Source of the DNA: an uncultured Pelagibacteraceae bacterium
Lineage (GTDB): Bacteria; Pseudomonadota; Alphaproteobacteria; Pelagibacterales; Pelagibacteraceae
Reading direction: 5' to 3'
DNA: 64,000 nucleotides
Assembly (NCBI GenBank): GCA_902536765.1
Contig: CACAYM010000003.1
Coordinates: 1 to 64,000 of the forward strand
The stretch's first letter is position 1, and each line of letters opens with the position of its first letter. Made by a program: the position numbers and the translations under genes. Positions 1 to 11,164 of the stretch are shown here, piece by piece. The notes below the pieces were generated by a model. The model made no database searches and was not told the DNA's origin. It was given only the letters and a program-made list of their open reading frames with translations.

Positions 1-2
1 AT

Positions 3-527
3 TTAGAAATTTTTGATTTGAATGTCTTAAATACGCATGGTGGGTCAACTAGATATTTTATAAAAAAAAAAGACAATGAAAAATATAAAATTAAAAAAAA
101 AGTGCAAAAAGAAATATCCGAAGAAATAAAATTTGGATTACACAGATTTAAAACTTACTTATCTTTTTCAAAAAGAGTTGAGAAATCAAAATTAGAATTA
201 ATAAATGTTTTAAAAAAGTTGAAAAATGAAAACAAAAAAATAATTGGATATGGTGCAACAGCTAAATCTTGTACCGTTTTAAATTACTGTAAAATAAACG
301 ATAAATATATAAGATATTTTTTGGACACAACACCAGATAAAATAAATAAATATCTACCTGGAAGTAAAATAAAAATTAAAAAATATAAAAAACTTTCAAA
401 AAAGGACGCAGATGTTGTTTTCCTTGGTGCGTGGAATTTTAAAAAAGAAATCTTAATAAAGGAAAAAAAATTTAAAAAGCAAGGTGGAAAGTTTTTAATA
501 CATGTGCCTAGTGTGAAATTAATTTAA
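3..527 (+). CDS. C-methyltransferase C-terminal domain protein (5'-truncated by window edge)
   Basis: The reading frame is open to the first bases of the window, so this is the C-terminal ~174 residues of a longer protein. The Gly-Tyr-Gly-Ala-Thr-Ala-Lys stretch followed by a conserved Leu-Asn-Tyr-Cys, then a Phe-Leu-Asp-Thr-Thr-Pro-Asp-Lys segment, is typical of the C-terminal domain of SAM-dependent C-methyltransferases acting on nucleotide-linked sugars (Methyltransf_14-type). The N-terminal SAM-binding domain would lie upstream, outside the window. A role in surface polysaccharide sugar modification is inferred from the family; the substrate cannot be told. It is followed by a 144-base gap before gyrB holding only AT-rich weak inverted repeats. 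Confidence 0.75.
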   Translation, partial: LEIFDLNVLNTHGGSTRYFIKKKDNEKYKIKKKVQKEISEEIKFGLHRFKTYLSFSKRVEKSKLELINVLKKLKNENKKIIGYGATAKSCTVLNYCKINDKYIRYFLDTTPDKINKYLPGSKIKIKKYKKLSKKDADVVFLGAWNFKKEILIKEKKFKKQGGKFLIHVPSVKLI

Positions 528-650
528 ATTTTTGTAAAATTTTCATTATAAGAAAAAAAAAAGGTTTTTCTTAAATAAGCCGCATAAATACATCCTTATT
601 TAACCATAATGATCACACAAGTTTTATTTAATTTATAAAAAATGGTATAA

Positions 651-2729
<2,079 letters not shown>

Positions 2730-2731
2730 TA

Positions 2732-4018
2732 ATGAAATTTACAGAGAATTTAGAACTTTACAGTTTAAATAAGACTACCTATGTCAATCTTAGATGGATA
2801 GCATTTATAGGGCAAATTTTATCAATTTTTGTAGTCGAGTTTATTCTAAATTTTAAATTTAATTACCTTCCATGCCTATTGATTATAGCTTTAGGTGTAA
2901 CTACAAATATATTTTTACAATTTAAAACAAAAGACAAGAGAATTAACAATTCTGTTTCTTTATTTTATCTGGTTTATGACATCTTACAACTTGGCATTTT
3001 ATTTTTTCTTACAGGTGGAATAACCAATCCATTTATTTTTTTATTAATAATTCCAGCCGTTTTTTCTTCTCATTATCTGTCAATTAAAAGCTCAATAATT
3101 TTAGTTTCGTTTACAATTTTAGTTTTATTAATACTTACTTTTTTTTATTATCAGCTTCCACATCCAGCTGAGCTTCATTTTCATGTACCGAACTATTATT
3201 TGTATGCTATACCATTATCGATCTTGATTGGTTTATTATTTTTAGTTTATTTTGCTGTACAATTTGGAGAACAAAATAGGACAAGAAAAAAAGCTTTTGA
3301 CAAAATTCAAGAATTAATGGCTAAAGAGAATGAATTAGTTTCATTAGGTGGCCAAGCCGCAGCTGCAGCACATTCTTTAGGTACCCCTTTGTCTACAATA
3401 CTTTTAACTGTAAAAGAATTACAAAAAGATTTTAATCAAGACAAAAAACTTAAAAAAGATTTAGATTTACTTGTATCTCAAAGTAAAAGATGTAGTGAAA
3501 TATTGAAAAAGCTCTCTTTAAATCCAAAAATTAACGACGAATTTTTAAATACTAACCTCGACCTAAGTCATTATATTAATGAAATCGTTAGATCCTTTGA
3601 GGAGATAAGTACAAAAAAATTTAGTGTAAATACTAGTAATTTTACAAATAGAATAAATATTAGCAAATCAACCGAGATTATTTATGGTTTAAGAAATTTT
3701 ATTGGAAACGCTAATAAGTTTAGTAAAAATAAAGTAGAGATATCGATAGAAAATATTAAAAAAAATACAATTATTAAAATTATTGATGATGGAAATGGAT
3801 TTCCAAAAAATTTAATAAAAAGTGAAATGCTTGGGGAACCCTATATTAGAACTTTTAATAATATAAACGATTCCAAAAAAGGTTTGGGACTAGGTACATT
3901 TATTGGGAAAACTTTGCTTGAAAAAAATTTTGCATTTATTGAATTTAAAAATTCAGTAAATTTAGGTGGTGCAGAGGTTAAGATAGAATGGAAAGATAAA
4001 GACTTAGAAAAAATTTAA
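2732..4018 (+). CDS. regB: Redox-sensing sensor histidine kinase RegB/PrrB/ActS family
   Basis: Membrane-bound sensor kinase of the RegB/RegA global redox system of Alphaproteobacteria. Several hydrophobic segments fill the first ~190 residues. Residues 95-101 (Gly-Gly-Ile-Thr-Asn-Pro-Phe) match the GGxxNPF quinone-binding motif. The phosphorylated histidine is His214 in a His-Ser-Leu-Gly-Thr-Pro-Leu box, and Cys254 sits where the redox-active cysteine of RegB is found. The ATP-binding domain follows (Asn-Ala-Asn-Lys-Phe, Asp-Asp-Gly-Asn-Gly, Gly-Leu-Gly-Leu-Gly). RegB proteins normally have Glu after the H-box histidine; here it is Ser. The cognate regulator RegA is not in this window. Two bases follow the gyrB stop, so the genes are probably co-transcribed. 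The gene ends directly against cobT, tail to tail. Confidence 0.88.
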   Translation: MKFTENLELYSLNKTTYVNLRWIAFIGQILSIFVVEFILNFKFNYLPCLLIIALGVTTNIFLQFKTKDKRINNSVSLFYLVYDILQLGILFFLTGGITNPFIFLLIIPAVFSSHYLSIKSSIILVSFTILVLLILTFFYYQLPHPAELHFHVPNYYLYAIPLSILIGLLFLVYFAVQFGEQNRTRKKAFDKIQELMAKENELVSLGGQAAAAAHSLGTPLSTILLTVKELQKDFNQDKKLKKDLDLLVSQSKRCSEILKKLSLNPKINDEFLNTNLDLSHYINEIVRSFEEISTKKFSVNTSNFTNRINISKSTEIIYGLRNFIGNANKFSKNKVEISIENIKKNTIIKIIDDGNGFPKNLIKSEMLGEPYIRTFNNINDSKKGLGLGTFIGKTLLEKNFAFIEFKNSVNLGGAEVKIEWKDKDLEKI

Positions 4019-5818
4019 TCAATGAAGTTGTTTTTTATTTACAAATAATCCACTTAGTTGTTCAATCATGACATCTCCTAGTTCTTGAACATCAGTTATC
4101 TTTATTGCTTTAGAGTAATACCTAGAAACATCATGACCGATACCTATTGCAAGTATTTCAATATCACTTTTATTTTCAATATATTTGACAGTTTTTTTTA
4201 AGTGTTTTTCTAAAAAATCCCCAGAATTTACAGATAGAGTTGAGTCATCAACCGGCGCACCGTCAGAAATAACCATCAAAATTTTCCTCTCTTCTTTTCT
4301 TTTTTTCAATCTACTAAAAGCCCAGTTTATTGCTTCTCCATCTATATTTTCTTTAAGCAAACCCTCTTTTAACATAAGACCTAAATTATTTTTACTTATC
4401 CTCCACTGTGTATCAGCACTTTTATAAATTATGTGTCTAAGATCGTTTAATCTTCCCGGTGATTTTGGTTTATTATTTTTGTTCCAGTTTTCTCGTGATT
4501 GACCACCTTTCCAATTTTTTGTTGTAAAACCTAAAATTTCGACTTTTACTGAACATCTTTCAAGAGTCCTTGATAAAATATCAGCACATATAGCAGCAAT
4601 TGTTATAGGCCTTCCTCTCATTGATCCAGAGTTATCTATTAATAATGTCACAACTGTATCTTTAAATTCATAGTCTTTTTCTTTTTTGAATGATAGGGAA
4701 CTATAAGGATCCATTATAACTCTTGTGAGTTTTGACGTATCTAATAACCCTTCCTCTAAGTCAAATTCCCAAGCTCTTTTTTGGCTTGCTAAAAGTTGTC
4801 TCTGAAGTTTATTTGCTAATTTAGTGATTAAATCCTGAAAACTTACTAATTGTTGATCTAAATTTTTTCTTAATTTTATAATTTCGTCTAAACCCTCTAA
4901 ACTTTCAGCCTTTGCAACTTCATCGAAGTCAGTGGTATAAATTTTGTATTCTAGATCCGAATTATCATTTTTAACTTTTTGTAATAAATTTTCAGAATTT
5001 TCTTTTTCAGTGTCATTATCTAATAAATTTTCCTGAAGTTGATGCTCGGTAAAATCATAATCTGTATCGATACCTTTATTGTCATCAGATGCTTCTTGAG
5101 AACTTTGATCTTTTTCTGGATTTTTTTCATGATTCTCTTTGTTATTATCTTCTCTATCGTCATTATCTTTATCCTCATGATTTTTTTGTGTTTCATCGTT
5201 ATTTTCAAACAAATCCATATCTCTTAAAATTTCTGATACTTTTGAATTATATTTTTTTTGATTTTGTAAATTATTCTTAAAAAATTGGATATAATTATCA
5301 AACGCAGATTTTAATTCATTATGCCAAAAACTTAAAATTTTCTCACAGTCTTTATTTAAATTTACTTTAAAAAAATTTTTAATCATATAAATCTCAAAAG
5401 CTTCAGATATTTTCACATCTTCTTTGCTTTTAATATTCTCAATTTTAATTTTTGAAAATGAATTTTCGTAATTTTCCAAAAAATTTAATCTTGTTCCTTT
5501 GAGCATTTCAGAACCAAGTAATTCACATCGAACTTTTTCTGAAAATTCATACAAAGATTTACAAGCACTATTGTTTGGATAATTCATTTTGAAAATGTTT
5601 ACATTAGAAAATTTTTTTAATAAAGCTCTTGAGTCACTTTCTGCTCTATATTTTACAAATTCTTGTCTAGTGTCTAAAGAGTCAATCTCGAAATAATTTA
5701 AATCTTTTGTGATATTTTTATGTTTCTGACTCTTTTTTGGATAATCATCGGAAATTGCTTTTTCTGTTGATAATAATGCAATCTTAAATTTTTCTTTAAT
5801 ATTATTTTCTTTACTCAT
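4019..5818 (-). CDS. cobT: CobT-like cobaltochelatase VWA subunit
   Basis: 599 residues matching CobT, the von Willebrand A subunit of aerobic cobaltochelatase CobNST. An N-terminal domain is followed by a very acidic, low-complexity linker (about 190-300, rich in Asp/Glu/Asn), then a VWA domain with a MIDAS-type Asp-Asn-Ser-Gly-Ser-Met near residues 393-400 and a second conserved Ser-Asp-Gly-Ala-Pro-Val-Asp near the end. In the family, CobT works with the AAA+ ring CobS to insert cobalt through CobN. Neither cobN nor any other cobalamin gene is present here, so the substrate may be something else. The start overlaps the last base of cobS, indicating translational coupling. Confidence 0.9.
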   Translation of the reverse strand: MSKENNIKEKFKIALLSTEKAISDDYPKKSQKHKNITKDLNYFEIDSLDTRQEFVKYRAESDSRALLKKFSNVNIFKMNYPNNSACKSLYEFSEKVRCELLGSEMLKGTRLNFLENYENSFSKIKIENIKSKEDVKISEAFEIYMIKNFFKVNLNKDCEKILSFWHNELKSAFDNYIQFFKNNLQNQKKYNSKVSEILRDMDLFENNDETQKNHEDKDNDDREDNNKENHEKNPEKDQSSQEASDDNKGIDTDYDFTEHQLQENLLDNDTEKENSENLLQKVKNDNSDLEYKIYTTDFDEVAKAESLEGLDEIIKLRKNLDQQLVSFQDLITKLANKLQRQLLASQKRAWEFDLEEGLLDTSKLTRVIMDPYSSLSFKKEKDYEFKDTVVTLLIDNSGSMRGRPITIAAICADILSRTLERCSVKVEILGFTTKNWKGGQSRENWNKNNKPKSPGRLNDLRHIIYKSADTQWRISKNNLGLMLKEGLLKENIDGEAINWAFSRLKKRKEERKILMVISDGAPVDDSTLSVNSGDFLEKHLKKTVKYIENKSDIEILAIGIGHDVSRYYSKAIKITDVQELGDVMIEQLSGLFVNKKQLH

Positions 5819-6792
5819 TAACTCTGAATATTTATCATAGACTCAGGTAGCTCTTCTCCAAAACATCTCTGATAATACTCAGATATTATATTTTTTTCTA
5901 CTTCGTCGCATTTATTAAGAAATGTAACTCTGAATGCATAACCAACATCCTTGAAAATGTCTGAGTTTTCTACCCAGTGCAAGACTGTTCTTGGACTCAT
6001 AACAGTTGAAATATCACCTGCAATAAATCCTTTTCTTGTAAGTGAGGCTACTTTAATCATATTCGAAATTTTTTCTTTTCCCTTGCTGTTATTTAGATTT
6101 TTATTTTTTGCTAATACTATTTCCATTTCTTTTTCTAAACTCAAATAATTTAATGTGCTCACAATATTCCATCTATCCATTTGTCCTTGGTTTATTTGTT
6201 GAGTGCCATGATATAGTCCAGTAGTATCGCCCAAACCAACAGTATTTGTTGTAGCAAAAAGTCTGAAAAACTTATTTTGTTTAATTACTTTATTTTTATC
6301 AAGTAAAGTAAAATTTCCATCTGCCTCTAAGACTCTTTGAATCACAAACATTACGTCTGGTCTCCCGGCATCATATTCATCAAATACTAAAGCAATAGAG
6401 TTTTGTATTGCCCAAGGCAGTATTCCTTCCTTAAATTCTGTAATCTGTTTTCCATCTTTAAGAGTAATTGCATCTTTTCCAATCAAATCAATTCGACTTA
6501 CATGACTATCCAAATTTATTCTCACGCAAGGCCAATTCAGTCTTGCGGCTACTTGTTCAATATGTGTTGATTTCCCAGTTCCATGATAACCTTGGACTAA
6601 AACACGTTTATTAAAGGCAAATCCCGATAAAATTGCTAAAGTTGTATCTCTATCAAAAATATAATTTTTATCTAATTCAGGAACATAGTCATTTTTTTTT
6701 GAAAAAGCCTCTATTTCCATGTTGCTATCAATACCAAATGTTTGATTAACTGAAATTTTAATATCAGGTTTAATGTTTAAACTATTTTCCAA
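5818..6792 (-). CDS. cobS: CobS-like AAA+ ATPase (cobaltochelatase subunit)
   Basis: MoxR-class AAA+ ATPase of 324 residues, the motor partner of CobT. Walker A is Gly-Tyr-His-Gly-Thr-Gly-Lys-Ser-Thr near 68-76, followed by a well-conserved block with [10 protein letters not shown]; Walker B is Val-Phe-Asp-Glu-Tyr-Asp. The start is a TTG codon inside the end of the J-domain gene. I kept it because the N-terminal Phe-Gly-Ile-Asp-Ser segment typical of CobS lies before the first ATG. The order J-domain gene, cobS, cobT, with bolA divergent, is common in Alphaproteobacteria and suggests a conserved machine beyond B12 synthesis (inference). Confidence 0.92.
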   Translation of the reverse strand: MENSLNIKPDIKISVNQTFGIDSNMEIEAFSKKNDYVPELDKNYIFDRDTTLAILSGFAFNKRVLVQGYHGTGKSTHIEQVAARLNWPCVRINLDSHVSRIDLIGKDAITLKDGKQITEFKEGILPWAIQNSIALVFDEYDAGRPDVMFVIQRVLEADGNFTLLDKNKVIKQNKFFRLFATTNTVGLGDTTGLYHGTQQINQGQMDRWNIVSTLNYLSLEKEMEIVLAKNKNLNNSKGKEKISNMIKVASLTRKGFIAGDISTVMSPRTVLHWVENSDIFKDVGYAFRVTFLNKCDEVEKNIISEYYQRCFGEELPESMINIQS

Positions 6793-7324
6793 TTTTTTGC
6801 CTATAAGTGTTTTTAAGTTGTGTGTAAGCTAGAGTAATTACTTTTAATTTTTCCTCAAAACTTTTGTCACCGGAATTAATATCAGGGTGAAATTTTTTGA
6901 CAAGTTTTTTAAACTTTTCCTGAATTTTATCCCATTTTAAACCCACTTTTACACCTAAAATTCCAAAGGCTTTAATGTCATTTTGAGTAAAAGTTATTCT
7001 ATTTTGTTTTATAAATTGTTCTCTGTAATTTTTATTATGTTCACCATCATTTAAAACGTTATTCCAAAGAACTTTGAAAAAATTATCAGATGAGCTGAAA
7101 CTTTGAGTTTTTTTATGCCAAGTCATATCTGATTTTAAAAAATTTACTACTTGGGAGTCAGTCATTCCTGCAAAATAGTTCCAATTTTCATTAAACTCTT
7201 TTACGTGTTTTAAACAAAGAAGCCTATAATTTTTTGAATTATCTTTTTCTGTAGGTGCTCGATATTCGCCAACCTCAAAACAATTATTCCAATCACATAT
7301 AGTTTTCATGGTATAATAATACAT
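6782..7324 (-). CDS. J-domain (DnaJ-like) protein upstream of cobS
   Basis: A C-terminal J-domain (about 120-180) carries the essential His-Pro-Asp tripeptide in Lys-Phe-His-Pro-Asp-Ile and should stimulate an Hsp70 partner. The N-terminal part has the Cys-Asp-x2-x2-Cys…Gly-Glu-Tyr-Arg-Ala-Pro…Cys-Leu-Lys-His-Val and Tyr-Phe-Ala-Gly-Met pattern of the alphaproteobacterial J-protein that precedes cobS. It may bind a metal through Cys/His (inference). ATG codons at 7324 and 7309 are both possible starts. It overlaps cobS by 11 bases and lies 8 bases from the divergent bolA start, so the promoters must overlap the coding ends. Confidence 0.85.
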   Translation of the reverse strand: MYYYTMKTICDWNNCFEVGEYRAPTEKDNSKNYRLLCLKHVKEFNENWNYFAGMTDSQVVNFLKSDMTWHKKTQSFSSSDNFFKVLWNNVLNDGEHNKNYREQFIKQNRITFTQNDIKAFGILGVKVGLKWDKIQEKFKKLVKKFHPDINSGDKSFEEKLKVITLAYTQLKNTYRQKIGK

Positions 7325-7332
7325 AAATTTTT

Positions 7333-7593
7333 ATGAATATAAACGACTTAAGTGACACAATTAAAAAAAAAATTTCTAACGTAGTAAATATTGATGAAAT
7401 TTTAATTGAAGATAAAACGTATCTACATTTAAAACATAAAAATTTTCAAAAAAATAAATTTCATCTCAAAATTTTTATTAAATCTAATGAACTTTCAAAT
7501 ATGAGCAAAATTAGTTCAACTAAAAAAATTTATTCAATTTTATCGTTTGAGTTAAAAAATTATATTCATTCTATTCAAATAATATTAAAATAA
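7333..7593 (+). CDS. BolA family protein
   Basis: 86-residue protein with BolA size and layout: a helical N-terminus, a central Lys-Phe-His-Leu-Lys-Ile-Phe strand corresponding to the His-Phe-x-Val region, and a Lys-Lys-Ile-Tyr-Ser-Ile-Leu…Glu-Leu…Ile-His-Ser-Ile helix-strand end. BolA proteins pair with monothiol glutaredoxins in iron-sulfur or redox signalling. The usual glycine-rich loop before the His-Phe strand is weak, so assignment rests partly on position: bolA is typically divergent from the J-domain/cobS/cobT genes. The 3' end overlaps the convergent aroB by 19 bases. Confidence 0.7.
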   Translation: MNINDLSDTIKKKISNVVNIDEILIEDKTYLHLKHKNFQKNKFHLKIFIKSNELSNMSKISSTKKIYSILSFELKNYIHSIQIILK

Positions 7594-8681
7594 TTTGAGA
7601 AAAATTTTTCTATTCTTTTAAGATTAAATTTATAATTATAGTTCACTTTTCCTATTTTTGGAATTAATATTAAATTAATTTTATCATTTGAATTCTTTTT
7701 ATCTGTAGACATAAACTTAATAATTTTTTTTATATTATTTTTTCTAAAAAAATTTCTTAAAACAAATTTTTTATTAACCATTTTTATATGCCTCGAGATT
7801 AAATCATAGTCTTTAATGTTTAATATTTTACTATCTAAGCTAAATTTAGCAGCACTAGATATGCCCAACATAACTGCTTCTCCATGATTTAGTTTTGACG
7901 AGTATCCCATAGATGCTTCATAGGCATGTGCAAATGTATGACCAAAATTTAAAATTTTTCTTAAACCTCTTTCCTTAAAATCTTTTTCGACTATGTTTTT
8001 TTTTATAATACAACTTTTATATATTGAGTTTTCAATATAATTACTTTTTAAATTTAAAATTTTACTAACGTTCCTATTCAAAAAATTAAAAAAATTTCGA
8101 TCAGAAATTAAAGCATGTTTAAATATTTCTGCATAACCACAAAGAATTTCTCTTTTTGGTAAGGATTTCAAAAAAGAAATATCTGAAATTACCATTTTAG
8201 GTTGATAAAAAGATCCTATAAGGTTTTTTCCATATTTTGAATTAATTCCAGTTTTTCCTCCGATAGAAGAGTCCACCTGCGCAAGTAACGTGGTAGGTAT
8301 ATTAATGTATAAAAGTCCCCTTTTGAATATACTTGCAGCATAAGCCGATAAATCCCCGATTATACCACCGCCTATAGAGATTAAACAATCACTTCTATTA
8401 AAATTATTTTTTAATAAAATGTTTATTATTTTGTCTACAGTTTTTTGTGATTTACTTTTTTCACTAGGATTCAAGTAAATTGAATAAATTTTATTTTTTA
8501 ATTTTTTTTTAATTTTCTGGACAGTTATTTTAGGAACTCTGTTATCTATTATTAAAAGTACTTTTTTTGAAAAAATATCGTTTTTTTTAAGAAGGCTTCC
8601 TAACTTGAAACTTAGATTTTTTCCAATCCATATTGGATATTTTCCATCTGTTGTATTAATTAAAATTTTCTTTATTTTCAT
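7575..8681 (-). CDS. aroB: 3-dehydroquinate synthase
   Basis: Second step of the shikimate pathway, converting DAHP to 3-dehydroquinate with NAD and a divalent metal. The glycine-rich NAD-binding segment Ser-Ile-Gly-Gly-Gly-Ile-Ile-Gly-Asp, the Pro-Thr-Thr-Leu-Leu-Ala-Gln-Val-Asp-Ser block, Gly-Lys-Thr-Gly-Ile-Asn, and the metal ligands in Asn-Phe-Gly-His-Thr-Phe-Ala-His and Asn-His-Gly-Glu-Ala-Val are all present. At 368 residues it has normal length. It starts inside the end of aroK (26-base overlap), the conserved aroK-aroB order, so the two are co-translated. Confidence 0.96.
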   Translation of the reverse strand: MKIKKILINTTDGKYPIWIGKNLSFKLGSLLKKNDIFSKKVLLIIDNRVPKITVQKIKKKLKNKIYSIYLNPSEKSKSQKTVDKIINILLKNNFNRSDCLISIGGGIIGDLSAYAASIFKRGLLYINIPTTLLAQVDSSIGGKTGINSKYGKNLIGSFYQPKMVISDISFLKSLPKREILCGYAEIFKHALISDRNFFNFLNRNVSKILNLKSNYIENSIYKSCIIKKNIVEKDFKERGLRKILNFGHTFAHAYEASMGYSSKLNHGEAVMLGISSAAKFSLDSKILNIKDYDLISRHIKMVNKKFVLRNFFRKNNIKKIIKFMSTDKKNSNDKINLILIPKIGKVNYNYKFNLKRIEKFFSNYFNII

Positions 8682-9174
8682 AAATATTTAAAATTTTTTT
8701 AGTTATTTGAAACTTATTTAAATTATCACAATTAAGTTTATAATCTGCTCTTAAATATATTTTTGATCTTAAATTAATTAACTTAAGAATATTTTTATCA
8801 TTTAAAAAATCTAACTTTGGTCTTTTTTTACTATTAGCTATTCTTTTTAAAATGACATCACTTTTCCAATTGAGCCAAAATGAAATGCAATTTTTTAAAA
8901 CTTCAGATCTTATTTTTTTGTTAAGAAACGAACCACCCCCAAGAGCAATTACTTGTCCAGGAAATTTGATAGTTTTTAGGATAATCTTTTCTTCAATAGA
9001 TCTGAAAAATTCTTCACCTTTTTGATCAAAAATATCCCTAATTTTCATTTTTTCAGAGTTTTCAATTAACTTATCTGTATCTTTGAATTTTAATCTACTT
9101 TTTTTTGAAATTTCTTTTCCAATCGTAGATTTACCAGAACCCATCATTCCTATTAATACTAGGTTTTTATTCAT
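8656..9174 (-). CDS. aroK: Shikimate kinase
   Basis: Phosphorylates shikimate at the 3-OH with ATP. The P-loop Gly-Met-Met-Gly-Ser-Gly-Lys-Ser-Thr spans residues 9-17. The shikimate-binding Asp follows in Phe-Lys-Asp-Thr-Asp, with Phe-Phe-Arg-Ser-Ile-Glu, then Ala-Leu-Gly-Gly-Gly-Ser, and an Arg-Pro-Lys lid region. 172 residues is the normal size. First gene of the aroK-aroB pair; a 61-base gap separates it from the divergent small membrane protein gene. Confidence 0.95.
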   Translation of the reverse strand: MNKNLVLIGMMGSGKSTIGKEISKKSRLKFKDTDKLIENSEKMKIRDIFDQKGEEFFRSIEEKIILKTIKFPGQVIALGGGSFLNKKIRSEVLKNCISFWLNWKSDVILKRIANSKKRPKLDFLNDKNILKLINLRSKIYLRADYKLNCDNLNKFQITKKILNIYENKENFN

Positions 9175-9235
9175 ACTATAATTTCAGTCTTGAAAAAACA
9201 CAAATTTGTCTTAATTTGAAATTATTAAACGTTAT

Positions 9236-9421
9236 ATGCATTTTTATAAAAAAACAAGTATTGGTAAATCAAATAATTATATTAAATTAATTATTAAACT
9301 TATTTTAATTTTTTTACTTTTTATTGCATTATTAATTATGTTAGATCAGATCAATTTTCCTGCCCCAAACAAAAAAATTGAACAATTAATACCAAATGAA
9401 AATTTTAAAGTTATCAAATAA
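9236..9421 (+). CDS. Small single-span membrane protein, unrecognised
   Basis: 61 residues: a basic N-terminus, one strongly hydrophobic segment at about 18-38, and a short polar tail with Asn-Phe-Pro-Ala-Pro-Asn and Leu-Ile-Pro-Asn-Glu motifs predicted to lie in the periplasm. I do not recognise the family. It is probably real: it begins a plus-strand unit and its 3' end overlaps the next gene by 26 bases, as expected of a translationally coupled pair. It may act with the exported protein encoded next (inference). Confidence 0.6.
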   Translation: MHFYKKTSIGKSNNYIKLIIKLILIFLLFIALLIMLDQINFPAPNKKIEQLIPNENFKVIK

Positions 9422-11153
9422 AATTTTTTTTTTAATATTTTTTTCGTTATATTTTTTTATTTCTAGTAATTTAAATTCTAATGAGCCAATTGATATTTGG
9501 GATATAGAAAATATTAAAAAAAAAAATACTGTTGAGTTAGAAAATAGCTCTGAGTCTATGAATAATGAAACTAATTCAAATATCGGTCTGGGCAACATCG
9601 AGCTAATCAATATTCAGCAAGACAAAAAAATAAATACTAAAGAAATTAAATTGGTAGGTTTGTATGATCCTGCTGAAAATGACCTTAATCTGGACATGTG
9701 GGAATTTTCTGATGGAGAAAAAATTATTAAACTTGTAAAAAAAATCCACCAAAAAAAATTGTCTAATGATGCAAAAAATATTTATAAAAAAGTAATCTTA
9801 ACTAATGCTTTTCCCCCAGTAAATAACATAGATGTGAATGAATTTATAAATCTTAAAATTAAATGGTTAATTAAAAATGATGATTTAGATCTCATCAAAG
9901 AATTTATAATTAAGAATGATCAAGAGGATTATAATAGTGAGCTTATTAAGTATTACTTGGATAAAAATTTATCACTTGGAAAAATTGAAAATACTTGCGA
10001 TTTATTCTCTTTGATAAAAAACTTTTCAACAAATAATTATATTTTAAAGTATAAAATTTACTGTCTTATAAATGATGACCAAAAAGAAATAGCCCAACTC
10101 CAATATGATCTGGTTAAAGAAAGTGGTTTTAAGGACATTTCTTTTGATAAAAAGTTTAATTATTTAATGGGTTACTCGACATATCCTGAAATAAATATAT
10201 CTGAAAAAAATTTATTAGATTTCCATTTATCTTTTTTATCAACAAAAGAATTTTCTTACGAGCCAAATCAAAATACCAAAAAAATCATTTGGCAATATTT
10301 ATCTTCTAATAACCTACTAACAAAAGCGAATGATATTGATTTAGAAGATAGAGAAAAAATAAAATCATTTGAAAAAGCTACTCATGACGGGAGTTATAAA
10401 GAGACTGATTTATTAGATTTATATACAAGATTCCAATTTAATATTTACCAAATTATTTCAGTTCTGGATGCTTATAAGCTTTTACCAAATTATGAAGCAA
10501 GGGCACTTCTTTACCAAGCATTTTTAGTTTCTAAAGAACCAAATACACAAATTCAATTATTAAAATTATTAAAAAAAGAATTTGATGATGATAAATTAAA
10601 TAAAGCCTTTAATAATGAGCTTTTAAAGCTAATTCAAACGATTGATGTTAATAAAATTTCATCCGAAAATCTCGAATTTTATCAATTACAGCTTTCAAAA
10701 CTAGGTAATGAAAAACTTAAAATTAAATATAACAACAAAATTTTGCATCAATCAAAACTTATAAATTATTTTAGCGGAAACACTTCCAAGGAAAAAATTG
10801 AAAAAGAACTGGAAAAAATGCTAAAAAAAATTAAAAAAAATAAAAAATATTACTTTTCAACTAAGGATAATATTTTAATTGAATCTTTAATTTCAGATGG
10901 AATACAGATTTCCAAGAAATATGAAAGTATACTTGAATTAAATAAATCAAATATTCCAACAGATATTGAGGTAATGATAAATGATGGCGAAATTGCAATG
11001 ATACTGCTTAGATTGGTGGAGATTATAGGAGAAGATAACTTGAACGACCTTGGAACAGAAACTTTATATTTCATCATAAGTACACTTAATAAGCTTAATA
11101 TTGATAAAATTAGAAATGATATTATTCTTCAAGTTATTCCAGTAAAAGTATAA
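9396..11153 (+). CDS. Exported protein of unknown function
   Basis: 585 residues starting with a signal peptide-like N-terminus (Lys-rich start, hydrophobic core at ~9-22, then Ser/Asn-rich). The mature part is soluble, mostly helical by composition, rich in Lys, Asn, Asp and Leu, with long Leu-Lys/Asp-Leu repeats suggesting a helical repeat or scaffold. No catalytic motif is visible and I do not recognise the family. It overlaps the 61-residue membrane protein gene by 26 bases and is followed 11 bases later by def, so it may be transcribed with def-fmt-truA. Export to the periplasm is an inference. Confidence 0.65.
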   Translation: MKILKLSNKIFFLIFFSLYFFISSNLNSNEPIDIWDIENIKKKNTVELENSSESMNNETNSNIGLGNIELINIQQDKKINTKEIKLVGLYDPAENDLNLDMWEFSDGEKIIKLVKKIHQKKLSNDAKNIYKKVILTNAFPPVNNIDVNEFINLKIKWLIKNDDLDLIKEFIIKNDQEDYNSELIKYYLDKNLSLGKIENTCDLFSLIKNFSTNNYILKYKIYCLINDDQKEIAQLQYDLVKESGFKDISFDKKFNYLMGYSTYPEINISEKNLLDFHLSFLSTKEFSYEPNQNTKKIIWQYLSSNNLLTKANDIDLEDREKIKSFEKATHDGSYKETDLLDLYTRFQFNIYQIISVLDAYKLLPNYEARALLYQAFLVSKEPNTQIQLLKLLKKEFDDDKLNKAFNNELLKLIQTIDVNKISSENLEFYQLQLSKLGNEKLKIKYNNKILHQSKLINYFSGNTSKEKIEKELEKMLKKIKKNKKYYFSTKDNILIESLISDGIQISKKYESILELNKSNIPTDIEVMINDGEIAMILLRLVEIIGEDNLNDLGTETLYFIISTLNKLNIDKIRNDIILQVIPVKV

Positions 11154-11164
11154 AAGTTTATACC

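Noticed and set aside
540..565. Inverted repeat of A and T runs after the methyltransferase as a terminator
   Set aside because: Composed only of A/T with no U-run after it; such repeats arise by chance in this base composition.
5020..5280. Several open frames on both strands over the middle of cobT
   Set aside because: They are shadows of the repetitive Asp/Glu/Asn-rich linker of CobT and look like no protein family.
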